This document shows positions 27,520 through 36,467 of a stretch of DNA of 64,000 bases, one piece after another (positions within the stretch are counted from its first letter, which is position 1; each line of letters starts with the position of its first letter). A program made the translations under genes and the position numbers. Below the pieces are notes generated by a model that was not told where the DNA came from, did no database searches, and was given only the letters and a program-made list of their open reading frames with translations. Source of the DNA: CAVPDE01 sp963707125 (lineage in GTDB: Bacteria > Desulfobacterota > DSM-4660 > Desulfatiglandales > HGW-15); contig CAVPOU010000027.1 in assembly GCA_963707125.1 (NCBI GenBank), forward strand, positions 1 to 64,000, written 5' to 3'.

Positions 27520-28947
27520 ATGGAAACGAGTCTCCAAAACAAACCGCCGGATGGCAAACAGTTCAGGCTGGTCAAATTTTTTGCCTGGGCAAGTTTCATT
27601 GTGCTCGCCATCTTCAGCTTCCCTTTCTCCATGGTATTATCTCAGGAGGCGAAAGAGACCCTTCTCAAAAGCTATCAGAACTCCGCTCTTCTCGTAGGCA
27701 AGAACCTCAACTATCAGGTGTTTCAGACTTTTGTTGTTCCCGTCGTCAACCGGTACGGCCGAATCAAACTCAGCGACTCCGACCAGTATGATCTTATGGA
27801 TCGGGTGGTGAAGAACACCATCCACGGGTTCAACGTGGATGTCGTCAATATCTACGATATCTCAAAAGGGGTCATCGCTTACAGCACGGATTCTACCTTG
27901 ATCGGGCAAAAGGTGACGGAGAACATGGGCTTCCGCCAGGCGGTGGAGGGAGAGAGTTCCTCTTCCGTGACGGCGAACATCTTCGACCTCTGGGGGCTGG
28001 GAATAGACCTCCTCGGTGGGCAAAAGAAACTCAGAACCTTCGTCCCTTTCACCGGGCTCAACCCTGACCCCGGCCCGGCCCAGGTGGGAGGGGTCTTTGA
28101 ACTGATTCAGGATATGAGCGAAGAGTATAAGTCCATCGTGAGATTTCAGTATCTCGTCTTCGGCCTCTCCCTTGCCTTCATGGGACTGATCTTTCTCGCC
28201 CTTCTCCTGATCGTTCATAAAGCAGAGAGGATGATTGAGGAGAGAGCCCGCGTCCAGCGGGAGCTTGAGGACCAGTTGCATCAGTCCGAGCGTCTGGCAG
28301 CCCTGGGCGAGATGGTCGCTGCTGTCTCCCACGAGATCAGGAACCCTCTCGGAATCATCCGGAGCACAGCCGAGCTCATGGGTACGCTTCCCGAAGCCGG
28401 TGAGACTCATCGGAAACTCTCCTCGGTGATCACAGAGGAATCTACACGCCTGAACCGAATCGTGACGGAGTTTCTGGACTTTGCCCGACCTCAGACTCCG
28501 GATATCCGGGAGTGCGACCTGAGAGGCATCATCGGGAAAAACATCGATTTTCTGCGGCCCGAGCTGGACAAAAGGAACATTACCATCAAGGCCGAGATTG
28601 ATGGGACACCGCTGAGGCTCATGGCTGATCATGGCCAGCTTTACAGGGCCTTCTTGAATATTTTCATCAATGCGTCTCAGTCTATGGAAAACGGAGGGAC
28701 AATCGACGTCCAAGTCCAAGAGGAAAAAGAGCGCTTTCGCGTGGAGATCCAAGACACGGGTTGCGGGATCAGTCAGAAAAACCTGAAGCGGATCTTCAAT
28801 CCCTTTTTTACCACCAAGGACAAGGGAACCGGCCTCGGCCTTTCCATTGTTCGAAAAATCATCGAGGGGCACAGGGGAACGATCGCCATCGAAAGCCAGG
28901 AAGGCAAAGGCACCAGGGTCGAAATCCTTTTGCCCCGGCAGACATAA
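27520..28947 (+). CDS. Sensor histidine kinase (NtrB/AtoS type)
   Basis: A 475-residue membrane kinase. Two membrane segments (about 22-42 and 205-230) enclose a 160-residue periplasmic sensor. Next comes a short coiled coil, the HisKA box SHEIRNPL with the phosphorylated His, the N box (LNIFINASQS), G1 (DTGCGIS), F box (NPFFTTK) and G2 (GTGLGLS). The kinase domain is of the NtrB/AtoS subclass. It is followed 18 bases later by its cognate sigma54-activating regulator, forming a two-component pair. The periplasmic sensor has no obvious named domain; the signal is unknown. All catalytic boxes are intact. Confidence 0.93.
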   Translation: METSLQNKPPDGKQFRLVKFFAWASFIVLAIFSFPFSMVLSQEAKETLLKSYQNSALLVGKNLNYQVFQTFVVPVVNRYGRIKLSDSDQYDLMDRVVKNTIHGFNVDVVNIYDISKGVIAYSTDSTLIGQKVTENMGFRQAVEGESSSSVTANIFDLWGLGIDLLGGQKKLRTFVPFTGLNPDPGPAQVGGVFELIQDMSEEYKSIVRFQYLVFGLSLAFMGLIFLALLLIVHKAERMIEERARVQRELEDQLHQSERLAALGEMVAAVSHEIRNPLGIIRSTAELMGTLPEAGETHRKLSSVITEESTRLNRIVTEFLDFARPQTPDIRECDLRGIIGKNIDFLRPELDKRNITIKAEIDGTPLRLMADHGQLYRAFLNIFINASQSMENGGTIDVQVQEEKERFRVEIQDTGCGISQKNLKRIFNPFFTTKDKGTGLGLSIVRKIIEGHRGTIAIESQEGKGTRVEILLPRQT

Positions 28948-28965
28948 CATCATGGAAAGAACGCC

Positions 28966-30321
28966 ATGGACACTATTCTGATTGTGGATGACGAAAAGAA
29001 CTACCTCGTGGTTCTTGAAGCGCTCTTGAGCCCGGAGGGGTATGAGATCATGACCTCGGACAAGGCACAGGAGGCCCTTCGCCTGATTCAGGAATCTGAC
29101 ATTGATCTCCTGCTCACCGACATGAAAATGCCCGGAATGACGGGCATGGAGCTCCTGGAAGAAGTCAAGAAGATAAAGCCTGAAGTGCCCGTCATCATGA
29201 TGACCGCTTACGGGACGATCGAGATGGCCGTGGAAGCCATGAAAAAACACGCCTATGATTACATCACCAAGCCCTTCCAGAACGAAGAACTGAAGTTGAC
29301 CATCAGGAAGGCCCTTGAGAATTACCGCCTTGTCAGGGAAAACCGCAGGCTGAGCGAGGCCCTGTCCGAGCGTTACGGGTACCGGAACATTGTGGGGAAG
29401 AGCAAACCCATGCTGAAGGTTTATGACCTGATCAGCAAAGTGGCCCAGTCCAAGGCATCGGTCCTGATCACCGGACCCTCCGGCACAGGAAAGGAATTGA
29501 TTGCCAAGGCGATCCACTATGAAAGCCCTAGAAAGGATCGACCCTTTGTCTCTGTCAATTGTGGCGCCCTCGCAGAAACCCTCCTTGAAAGCGAACTCTT
29601 CGGTCATGAGAAAGGGGCTTTTACCGGCGCCATCGCAATGAAAAAGGGGCGCTTTGAACTGGCGGACGGCGGCACCCTTTTCCTGGATGAAATAGGGGAA
29701 ATGCCTCTCCCGCTTCAAGTGAAGCTCCTCAGGATCCTTCAGGAAATGGAATTTGAACGGGTTGGCGGGATGAAGACGATCAAAGTCGATGTGCGGGTGT
29801 TGTCAGCCTCCAACCGGAATCTGAAAGACGATGTGGCCGGAGCTGTCTTCAGGGAAGATCTTTTTTACCGCCTCAACGTGATTCATATCGAGGTTCCCCC
29901 GCTCCGTGAGCGTATCGAGGACATCCGCCTTCTGGTTACCCACTTCGTAGAGAAATACGGGGACCAGAGAAAGATCGAGTTGACCCCGCCGGCCTGGGAG
30001 GCCCTATACGCCTACAGCTGGCCGGGAAACGTCAGGGAGCTCGAGAATGTGATTGAAAGAGCGGTGGTCCTCAATTCAGAAGGCATGATCGACTTGAAAG
30101 ATCTGCCGGCCGAGTTCATGCAATCAAAGGGGGGCCTTGACGTAGACCGGTTTATCCCGCCGGCTGCGCCTCTGCAGCCCACGCTGGAGGAAATCGAGGA
30201 GAAGCTCATCCGCAGGGCGCTCAAACATAGCGGCAATATTCAGTCGCATGCAGCCGAGCAACTCGGGATCACCAAGAGCCTGATACAGCACAAGATGAGG
30301 AAGTACAACATCTCCGTGTAG
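28966..30321 (+). CDS. NtrC-type sigma54-dependent response regulator
   Basis: A 451-residue activator. The receiver domain (1-120) has LIVDDEKNYL, phospho-acceptor Asp in LLLTDMKMPGMTG and the conserved Lys in TKPF. The AAA+ domain (about 140-370) has GPSGTGKELIAKAIH (Walker A), the sigma54-contacting GAFTGA loop and GGTLFLDEIGEM (Walker B). The C-terminal Fis-type helix-turn-helix (about 405-451) ends HAAEQLGITKSLIQHKMRKY. It should open sigma54 promoters when phosphorylated by the upstream kinase. Its targets are not visible here. SD GGAAAG lies before the ATG. A terminator follows, shared with era. Confidence 0.95.
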   Translation: MDTILIVDDEKNYLVVLEALLSPEGYEIMTSDKAQEALRLIQESDIDLLLTDMKMPGMTGMELLEEVKKIKPEVPVIMMTAYGTIEMAVEAMKKHAYDYITKPFQNEELKLTIRKALENYRLVRENRRLSEALSERYGYRNIVGKSKPMLKVYDLISKVAQSKASVLITGPSGTGKELIAKAIHYESPRKDRPFVSVNCGALAETLLESELFGHEKGAFTGAIAMKKGRFELADGGTLFLDEIGEMPLPLQVKLLRILQEMEFERVGGMKTIKVDVRVLSASNRNLKDDVAGAVFREDLFYRLNVIHIEVPPLRERIEDIRLLVTHFVEKYGDQRKIELTPPAWEALYAYSWPGNVRELENVIERAVVLNSEGMIDLKDLPAEFMQSKGGLDVDRFIPPAAPLQPTLEEIEEKLIRRALKHSGNIQSHAAEQLGITKSLIQHKMRKYNISV

Positions 30322-30568
30322 ATGTTCAATAAGTTGTACTTGTTTTTTGATAATAATATCAGGCATTTGACTTAAATAGATTCTCGGGGTTCTTTTATCG
30401 GTACAAAATCCTGTACCTGTCAATGGGAAAAGGAAGGGAAGGGTTCCAAGGGACTAATCGAATAGACTAAACATAACAGCCAGTTAGGGATAAAATCTCT
30501 CGTCCATCATGTTTGGCAAGCCTTTTGCAGGTCTACTAGGTCAAGAAATTAAACTCTTTCCTCCTAAG
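30322..30568. other. Intergenic stretch without a gene
   Basis: Between the NtrC-type gene and the terminator preceding the end of era. AT-rich, no gene, RNA or promoter recognisable apart from the terminator at 30569-30605. Confidence 0.4.
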
Positions 30569-30605
30569 AAAAAAACCAATTTGTGATGAGCGAATTGGTT
30601 TTTTT
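30569..30605. terminator. Bidirectional Rho-independent terminator
   Basis: Inverted arms of 13 bp (AAAAAAACCAATT and AATTGGTTTTTTT) around an 11-base loop, with T-runs on both strands. It lies between the convergent NtrC-type gene and era, so it can end both transcripts. Confidence 0.8.
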
Positions 30606-30608
30606 CAT

Positions 30609-31493
30609 TTAGTAACCCAGCCGCCTGAGAGTCCGGGGATCTTTGCTCCAGTTCTTGTCCACCCTCACGAGCAACTCCACGAAAACCCGGTTCCCGAAAA
30701 AATTCTCCAGATCTTCTCTGGCTGCCTGTCCGATCTTTTTGATCATTTTCCCTCCCTGGCCGATGAGGATCCCCTTTTGAGATTCTGATTCCACGTGGAT
30801 TCTTGCAGAAATCGATACCAGGTTCTTTTTGGACAGCTCTTCCAAGTGCTCAACACTCACGGCACTGGAGTAAGGCAACTCCTGCCGGGTGTAGAGAAAA
30901 ATCTTCTCCCGGATCATCTCCGAGACCAGGAAAGACTCGGATTGATCTGTGTGCACGTCGGCAGGGAAGAAGGCCGGGCTTTCCCTGAGCATGCTTTTCA
31001 GCTCCCGCAGGAGACTTTCTACCCCGTCTCCTGTGAGCGCTGAAACCGGGATGATGGATCTGAAGGAACGGGCTTCCCTATAAGTGTCTATAATGGGCAG
31101 GAGCGTTTCTTTCGGCCCCTTGTCAATTTTGTTGATGACCAGGACGGATGGTTTCTTTGACTTCCTGATGCTGCTCAAGATCATGGGGAGCTCAGGGGCC
31201 TGGGGATGAAACCTTTCAATCATGAGCACAAGGATGTCCACTTCCTTAAAAGCCGACTGCGCTGAGTTCACCATGCTTTTGTGCAGAGCAGTCTGCGTTC
31301 TGTGAATCCCCGGTGTATCCATGAACACCATCTGACAGTCTTCCTCATGATAAATGCCCGTGATACGGTTGCGCGTGGTTTGCGGTTTCGGAGAAACAAT
31401 AGCGATCTTTTTCCCGAGGATGCGATTGAGAAGGGTGGATTTGCCCACATTGGGGGGACCGACAATGGCAATAAAGCCGGATAGGAATGTCAT
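30609..31493 (-). CDS. era: GTPase Era (ribosome maturation)
   Basis: A 294-residue GTPase that binds 16S rRNA and helps assemble the small subunit. G1 is GPPNVGKSTLL, the switch region has PQTTRNRITG, G3 is DTPG and G4 is NKID. A C-terminal KH domain (about 215-290) contains LIGQGGKMIKKIGQAAREDLENFF. The ATG overlaps the upstream radical SAM stop (ATGA), so the three genes rnc-radical SAM-era are coupled. A bidirectional terminator ends the operon. All motifs are intact. Confidence 0.97.
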   Translation of the reverse strand: MTFLSGFIAIVGPPNVGKSTLLNRILGKKIAIVSPKPQTTRNRITGIYHEEDCQMVFMDTPGIHRTQTALHKSMVNSAQSAFKEVDILVLMIERFHPQAPELPMILSSIRKSKKPSVLVINKIDKGPKETLLPIIDTYREARSFRSIIPVSALTGDGVESLLRELKSMLRESPAFFPADVHTDQSESFLVSEMIREKIFLYTRQELPYSSAVSVEHLEELSKKNLVSISARIHVESESQKGILIGQGGKMIKKIGQAAREDLENFFGNRVFVELLVRVDKNWSKDPRTLRRLGY

Positions 31494-32518
31494 CGTGTTT
31501 CAACCCGGATCCTTCCCGGTGGCAGGGAGTCATCAGGAAGAATTTCTTCAATCAACGCCTTCGTCCTTTTCTCGATCCGCCGGATTCCCGCATTCCTGTG
31601 TCCTCTAAACAGAGCGATCTCTTTTGAAGGGATTCGAATGGTGATCCTTTCCGCTTCACCCGGCCCCGGCAGAAAGGCCTCTATTCTCCTCTGGTAAATC
31701 TCCGAACGCACCAGGTGGCCGAAACTCTCGTGCCAAGGCCCACCCAGAACCTGCCCCTTCTCCCGCAGGGACGCAGACGCCATTAACCCTATGCGGATCA
31801 CCGGAATGCCCGCTTGTTCCAGACAAAGGCAACTCTCCGCGCAGATCCGCACCGCCTCTTCCAGAGCGAGGGGCTGATACTTTCCGCTCTCAACCCATTG
31901 CGCCAGTTCAGTGCCGCGAATGACGACCACGGGGTAAAGCCTTACCATATCCGGCTTCATCCTGATGACTTGTTGGACTGTGTCTGAGAACCTCTCCGCA
32001 GAATCGCCTGGCAGCCCCGGCATCAGCTGAATACCGACTCTGAACCCATGCTGCCGAAGCAGTCCTACAGTCCTTTCAGTGTCTAGAGCGCTGTGCCCCC
32101 GGCGGGTCATTCTGAGAACTTCGTCATCCATGCTTTGAGTTCCCAGTTCGACCGTGGACACTCCAAGACCTCTCAGAAGGGCCGCCTTCTCCTCATCAAG
32201 CGAGTCCGGACGAGTAGATATCCTTATCGAGAGAAAGATTCCTTCCTGCAGATAGGGGGCCACAACCCTGAGCAGTTCCCTGATTCTTTCCTTAGGAAGG
32301 CTCGCAAAAGTCCCTCCATAGAAAGCGACCTCCCGGTGCTTTCTCGCACAAAACGTCGTTGATCTTCGGGCAAGATCGAGAAGTTCACGTACTCTTCGGC
32401 CGTCGATCGGCCCGGCCGGCTGGGAGGTGATTTTTTCTTGATCGCAGAAAACGCACCGGTGAGGGCAACCCTGGTTCGGAATAAAGATGGGTACGATTAG
32501 AGGTTTTTCGTCAGACAA
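31490..32518 (-). CDS. Radical SAM protein, Elp3-related, in rnc-era operon
   Basis: A 342-residue radical SAM enzyme of the Elp3-like group without an acetyltransferase domain. The cluster motif is CPHRCVFC near residue 18, followed by the FYGGTF SAM-binding segment, RPDSLDEEKAALLRGLGVSTVELG, and GIQLMPGLPGDS. It begins with TTG at 32518, supported by GGGAGG seven bases upstream, and overlaps rnc by 22 bases and era by four. Such genes commonly sit next to rnc in Desulfobacterota and Clostridia. The placement hints at an RNA or translation role but no substrate is established. Confidence 0.88.
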   Translation of the reverse strand: MSDEKPLIVPIFIPNQGCPHRCVFCDQEKITSQPAGPIDGRRVRELLDLARRSTTFCARKHREVAFYGGTFASLPKERIRELLRVVAPYLQEGIFLSIRISTRPDSLDEEKAALLRGLGVSTVELGTQSMDDEVLRMTRRGHSALDTERTVGLLRQHGFRVGIQLMPGLPGDSAERFSDTVQQVIRMKPDMVRLYPVVVIRGTELAQWVESGKYQPLALEEAVRICAESCLCLEQAGIPVIRIGLMASASLREKGQVLGGPWHESFGHLVRSEIYQRRIEAFLPGPGEAERITIRIPSKEIALFRGHRNAGIRRIEKRTKALIEEILPDDSLPPGRIRVETR

Positions 32519-33198
32519 AAGAAGGCCTCCCTTGCCGCTTTCTGCTCCGCTTCTTTTTTGCTTCTTCCTTCCCCTTCGGCCATGAGCTTGCCTTGCACAT
32601 AAAGAGCAACCCTGAAGATCTTATCATGGGCAGGCCCGCTCTCGCCGACCATCACGTAATCAGGCCTCGTCTTGTAGGATTCCTGTGTGTACTCTTGAAG
32701 CACGCTCTTGAAGTCGTCGAGAATGGCCTCGATCTCGATCTTGCCGAGCAGGGGAACAAAGAGCCGATGAATGATTTCTTTTGTTTTCGAAAACCCTCCA
32801 TCCAGGTAAAGGGCTCCAAGAAGGGCCTCCAGGACATTGGCCAGAATCGACGGTTTCTCTCGTCCGCCCGACACCTCTTCCCCTTTCCCCAGGAGAAGAT
32901 AGTCGCCGAGGCACAGTTCTTTTGCCACCTGGGACAAGACCTTCTCATTGACGATGGCGGCTCTGCATTTTGAAAGAACCCCTTCCTTCTCTTCCCGAAA
33001 GAGCTCCATCAAGATGTGGCTCACGGCAAGATCCAGCACGGCATCCCCAAGAAATTCAAGCCGCTCGTTATCTTTTGAGCCGGAGTCCCCGATCTCGTTC
33101 ACATACGAGGAGTGTCTGAAGGCTTCTTCAAGAAGCTCCTGCCTTCTAAACTCATAATTGAGTTTTGCGCTCAATTCGCCAAGGTTGTAGTCTGACAT
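32497..33198 (-). CDS. rnc: Ribonuclease III
   Basis: A 233-residue double-strand-specific endoribonuclease that matures rRNA and other RNAs. The RNase III signature NERLEFLGDAVLDLAVSHIL lies at residues about 46-65 and the second catalytic Asp/Glu are in NVLEALLGALYLDGG. A C-terminal dsRNA-binding domain contains SVLQEYTQE, SGPAHDKIFRVALYV and RSKKEAEQKAAREAF. ATG at 33198 gives the standard length; 33249 is an alternative. First gene of rnc-radical SAM-era. Confidence 0.96.
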   Translation of the reverse strand: MSDYNLGELSAKLNYEFRRQELLEEAFRHSSYVNEIGDSGSKDNERLEFLGDAVLDLAVSHILMELFREEKEGVLSKCRAAIVNEKVLSQVAKELCLGDYLLLGKGEEVSGGREKPSILANVLEALLGALYLDGGFSKTKEIIHRLFVPLLGKIEIEAILDDFKSVLQEYTQESYKTRPDYVMVGESGPAHDKIFRVALYVQGKLMAEGEGRSKKEAEQKAAREAFFCLTKNL

Positions 33199-33388
33199 GC
33201 GCTCAGCCTGAGAGGGGTCATTACTCTTCTGTGACACCTGTGAGACCATATGAAATACAGGGTTTGGATGGTCATGAAGGCCACTATAGGAACTCGATGC
33301 TTTTTAAGTCAAGCAAATCCCGTGGTTAATTTCTGTTGATTTTTCTCCGCACAGGGGCTAAACGAAACTATTTTTGGGGCTTCGCTCG

Positions 33389-34567
33389 ATGAGCAAATCA
33401 AAAAAGACAAGAAAGGGTTCCGGGGCTTCGCTCCTGACTCCTGAGGAGCAGAAATCCCTCGATGCGTTGCTGGGAGACCTCAGCCAACTGGATCCCTCCC
33501 GTCTTGCGGGCCAGACCCCGGGTCCCCACTTTGCCGAAGCCCTTGTGGAAAAACTGCCCACCGAGGACCCTGAGACCCCAGGAATTCTCCTTGGCTTGAG
33601 GACGCTGTTTCACGAAAAAAGTCTGCAGAAGGCGATTAAGAAGGCCGCTTTCAGGCTCAGACAGAAAGGAATCGTGCTCCCCGAGCAACAGGATCCCACG
33701 GTCCCAGTCCCCAAGACCGGCAAGGCAGCCGAAAGCGACATCCTTGCTTACCTGGGCCCCATTGACGCCACGGGCAGCAGACCCGTTTTTGTTTCCGTCC
33801 CGCAACTGCCTGCAGGGGTGGACGTGGCCATCGGCGTCGTTAATGACGAGGAGGGAATTATCGAGTTTGCTTTCACGAGACACAGCAAGAAGCGCATGAA
33901 AGAGATCAAAGAGATCTTCTTCAGCAAGCTTCCCAATATGGTTGAAACGACCCTCTCTCATGCAGCGGCTGTTCTTGAGAGGGCCTACCAGGCCAAGGGA
34001 CCTGGACTCAATGAATCCGCAAGAGCCTACCTCCATTTGAGGCCCTGGCTGCTGGAGCATACGTCCAGGATCGAAACACCCGTGGTTCATGATTTCCTGC
34101 CACCCGAAACGGTCTCTCCAGATCCGCTCACGGAGTCGCAGGCCCAGCGCCTCTTCGGGCATGACCTTATGGCCTCGTGGATGGCCGATCTCAAAAGCCT
34201 GAGACCCTTGATTGAGGGAATTAGGAAGGCTGAAGAGAGCCGAATTTTTATCTCTGAGGGACAAAGACTGGAGCACATCCACAGAATAAAACACGAAGGA
34301 ATCACAACGCTCTTCTCTGAGGCCCGCAGACAGACCGTCAAATATCGGCTTGAAGAAATGGCCTATGTTTTCTTCAAGTCCGGTGAAGAGAGCCTCGCCC
34401 GTCTGTGTTTGGCCGCCGCCTCTTCTCTCGCTGAGAAGGAATCCCCTATCCGGCTCAATCCTTTCTTGAAAATCCTGGTCGAACGAACTCTCGGTTATTA
34501 CCTGAAAAGCATAAAGAGCTCGGAACAACCGCCGGACAAGCAGACTCAGAGGCTGATCCTACCCTAG
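33389..34567 (+). CDS. Hypothetical protein, 392 residues
   Basis: I do not recognise this family. The ATG at 33389 has GGGG about 10 bases upstream; a TTG at 33374 is less likely. The N-terminus is basic (KSKKTRKG). No signal peptide or membrane segment is visible. The body is helix-rich with alternating charged and Leu/Ala faces, for example KSLQKAIKKAAFRLRQKGIV at about 93-112 and EARRQTVKYRLEEMAYVFF near 315. A short mixed beta-looking segment with SRPVFVSVPQLPAGVDVAIG lies near 140. It stands alone, divergent from rnc. A helical-repeat scaffold is possible but not shown. No nucleotide-binding or metal motif is seen. Confidence 0.7.
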   Translation: MSKSKKTRKGSGASLLTPEEQKSLDALLGDLSQLDPSRLAGQTPGPHFAEALVEKLPTEDPETPGILLGLRTLFHEKSLQKAIKKAAFRLRQKGIVLPEQQDPTVPVPKTGKAAESDILAYLGPIDATGSRPVFVSVPQLPAGVDVAIGVVNDEEGIIEFAFTRHSKKRMKEIKEIFFSKLPNMVETTLSHAAAVLERAYQAKGPGLNESARAYLHLRPWLLEHTSRIETPVVHDFLPPETVSPDPLTESQAQRLFGHDLMASWMADLKSLRPLIEGIRKAEESRIFISEGQRLEHIHRIKHEGITTLFSEARRQTVKYRLEEMAYVFFKSGEESLARLCLAAASSLAEKESPIRLNPFLKILVERTLGYYLKSIKSSEQPPDKQTQRLILP

Positions 34568-34931
34568 CTCTCCCCCTGACACCCACTTGACACAGTGGCA
34601 ATTTAACTATCGGATTATGTCGGAAATTGCTTAAACCGCAGAATGCCCACCTGCCATGTGACTTGCTTCGGGGTATAACGACAATTGCAGCGCCCATAGG
34701 CATGGGGCAGCTATCTACAAACCGCTCGAAGGCATAGCGGGCAGGTTGAACAAGGAATATCGAATGTCGAAGTGAACACTTCATCATTCTGCGGTTCCTT
34801 GTTCGATATTCGACATTCTATTTTCTTAGGTTGGAAATCAAGATCTCAACCCAGGAATCAACCCTGAGGCTCCGCTGTTTTTCGAATTCGAATCCAGCTC
34901 AAAAACACCAATTTAAGCAAATTCCAAATTG
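34568..34931. other. Intergenic stretch; palindromic repeat, no gene
   Basis: Between the hypothetical gene and the promoter of the TPR gene. It contains a family C repeat at 34748-34819 and AT-rich sequence. No gene or RNA recognised. Confidence 0.45.
34748..34819. repeat. Palindromic repeat, family C copy 2
   Basis: GAACAAGGAATATCGAATGTC at the left, with TTGTTCGATATTCGACATTC at the right and the same central CTTCATCATTCTGCGGTTC as at 15022-15110. About 70 bases. Confidence 0.75.
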
Positions 34932-34960
34932 TTGACATTAAAGGTGCATTCAGATAGAAT
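34932..34960 (+). promoter_or_regulatory. Sigma70 promoter of the TPR protein gene
   Basis: TTGACA (34932-34937), exactly 17 bases, TAGAAT (34955-34960), a near-consensus promoter. The start codon is at 35053, giving a leader of about 85 bases. Confidence 0.68.
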
Positions 34961-34974
34961 TCAGACTGAATTCT
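34956..34974. promoter_or_regulatory. Perfect 19-bp palindrome over the -10/start of the TPR gene (candidate operator)
   Basis: AGAATTCAG, one central A, CTGAATTCT: nine perfect paired bases on each side. It overlaps the last bases of the -10 and the expected transcription start, a usual place for a repressor dimer site. It could also form a 5' hairpin in the RNA. The binding factor is unknown. Confidence 0.5.
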
Positions 34975-35052
34975 GTGCGAGTGAACCATTCTGGACAAAC
35001 AACACCAGTCACTTACGTCAGGATCAGATCGAGGCAAAGGGGGTCCGTCAAC

Positions 35053-35643
35053 ATGGAAAGAAAAACAGCTCTTCTTGTTGTTGCTTTGTGTTTGGCGATG
35101 CTTGCCGGCGCAGCATCATCAGCATTTGCAGTTGAAACCCGGCTCAACTTTCTGTACTTCAAGAACGGGAAATCTTTAAGATGCGACGCGATCTGGAAAG
35201 GCCTTGACGATTATGCCTGGTGCAGGAAATCGGGAAGCGTGCAGGGATTCCCTGTGAATGACGTGGACATGAAAAGGACTTTTGAAATCCAAGCTGCTGT
35301 TAATCAACTGGTGAACAAGAGTGAAGCGAGTTTCAAGCAGGGAGACTGGGATGCTGCGATCGCAGCGGCCTCAGGCGCCATCACTCTCGATCCAAATAAT
35401 GAAGTGGCCTACACCAATCGGGCAGGAGCCTATGCGAAAAAGGGCAAGCTCAAAGAGGCTATGCAGGATTGTAATAGCGCCATTCGGATTAATCCTTACT
35501 TCCCTCTTGCTTACAATAACCGGGGGTATGCTTTGGAATTGTCAGGGCAGCTGCCTCAGGCAACGCTTGATTATGAAATGAGCTGCAACATGAGAAATGA
35601 GCTTGGCTGCGCCAATCACAAGCGATTGGTCACCCTCAAGTAA
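35053..35643 (+). CDS. Exported tetratricopeptide-repeat protein
   Basis: A 196-residue protein. A signal peptide (residues 1-25) ends SSAFA. A short N-terminal segment with FKNGKSLRCDAIW and YAWCRKSG precedes two or three TPR units (AAVNQLVNKSEASFKQGDWDAA, ITLDPNNEVAYTNRAGAYAKKGKLKEAMQDC, IRINPYFPLAYNNRGYALELSG). The Cys pattern ends SCNMRNELGC. ATG 35053 is chosen because AAAGGGGG lies 10 bases before it and it starts the signal peptide. It probably acts as a periplasmic scaffold. It has a near-consensus promoter and a perfect palindrome at the start site. Confidence 0.82.
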   Translation: MERKTALLVVALCLAMLAGAASSAFAVETRLNFLYFKNGKSLRCDAIWKGLDDYAWCRKSGSVQGFPVNDVDMKRTFEIQAAVNQLVNKSEASFKQGDWDAAIAAASGAITLDPNNEVAYTNRAGAYAKKGKLKEAMQDCNSAIRINPYFPLAYNNRGYALELSGQLPQATLDYEMSCNMRNELGCANHKRLVTLK

Positions 35644-35775
35644 ACAGGAGGAAGATCTCCCGTCATCAGGGATTTCCCTTCCACCTCGTGAAACCATCTT
35701 TCCGATTTTCATCCCTGCCGCTTCAACCCCGGCAACCCATGCGGACGGGACGTTCTCGCTCAATCCGATCCTTCT

Positions 35776-36123
35776 TCAAAGTAGGGACCTTATGAGACCG
35801 GCCAAGGCGCGGATCTTGAAGGGCTTGATCACAACCGAATCAAACAGCTCCTTCTTGATGCATTCTTCTCCGGAACCCGTGATCGCCACAATCGGAATGT
35901 TCGCTTTGGTTGAAGTCCGTATGTGACTGGCCACCGCATTTCCATCCATGCCCGGCATTGAAATGTCCGTAATGACCAGGTCGAAACGCTTATTATGGCT
36001 AAACAGCTCAATCCCTTCCAGACCGGTCTGAGCTGCTCTCACCTCATAACCTATTCTGGTCAGATACCTGTCCAGAATCGTCCGGATGTTTGCTTCATCG
36101 TCAATGATAAGAATGTTTTCCAA
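35776..36123 (-). CDS. Single-domain response regulator receiver protein
   Basis: A 115-residue CheY-like protein with no output domain. It has acidic residues in ILIIDDEANIRT, phospho-acceptor Asp in LVITDISMPGMDG and the conserved Thr and Lys (AITGSG and VIKPFK). The start is TTG at 36123 because GGAGGTGG lies six bases upstream; an earlier TTG at 36150 has no such site. It stands alone beside a TPR protein in convergent orientation. Its partner kinase is unknown; such proteins often act in phosphorelays or by binding other proteins. Confidence 0.9.
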   Translation of the reverse strand: MENILIIDDEANIRTILDRYLTRIGYEVRAAQTGLEGIELFSHNKRFDLVITDISMPGMDGNAVASHIRTSTKANIPIVAITGSGEECIKKELFDSVVIKPFKIRALAGLIRSLL

Positions 36124-36467
36124 TCCGCGCCACCTCCGATCCTTTTCCAACTCTGCTCAACATCAGCTTCTGTGAGACCGCACACAAACCCTTTCCATTG
36201 CGCCCGCACCTTGCAGGCGGGAATGATGGATGCTCCTGCGTAGAAGCGCCGTTATGAAGATTCCCATATTTGTCTTGACACGCATAACCCCCCCGCGATT
36301 CGTCAATACTATTTCGAGACGATTAATAAATCGCTGTCGAAAAATAAATGCACTTCGTCGATTGTCAATACCTGGATGGCGGTCCCATACAACTTACCGT
36401 TTTCAGAGGGTAATGTTTCGAAGGGAGGGTTTTCAGGATCGACTTCTCAAGAAATGGGAACAGAAAG
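36124..36467. other. Intergenic stretch without a gene
   Basis: About 340 bases upstream of the response regulator and downstream of the small Cys protein gene. I see no convincing promoter, RNA or gene. A TTACC-GGTAA pair with 11 bases between lies near 36396-36416 but has no clear meaning. Confidence 0.4.

Noticed and set aside
27862..29718. Long minus-strand open frame of 618 codons
   Set aside because: Antisense shadow across the histidine kinase and response regulator, with no recognisable domain.
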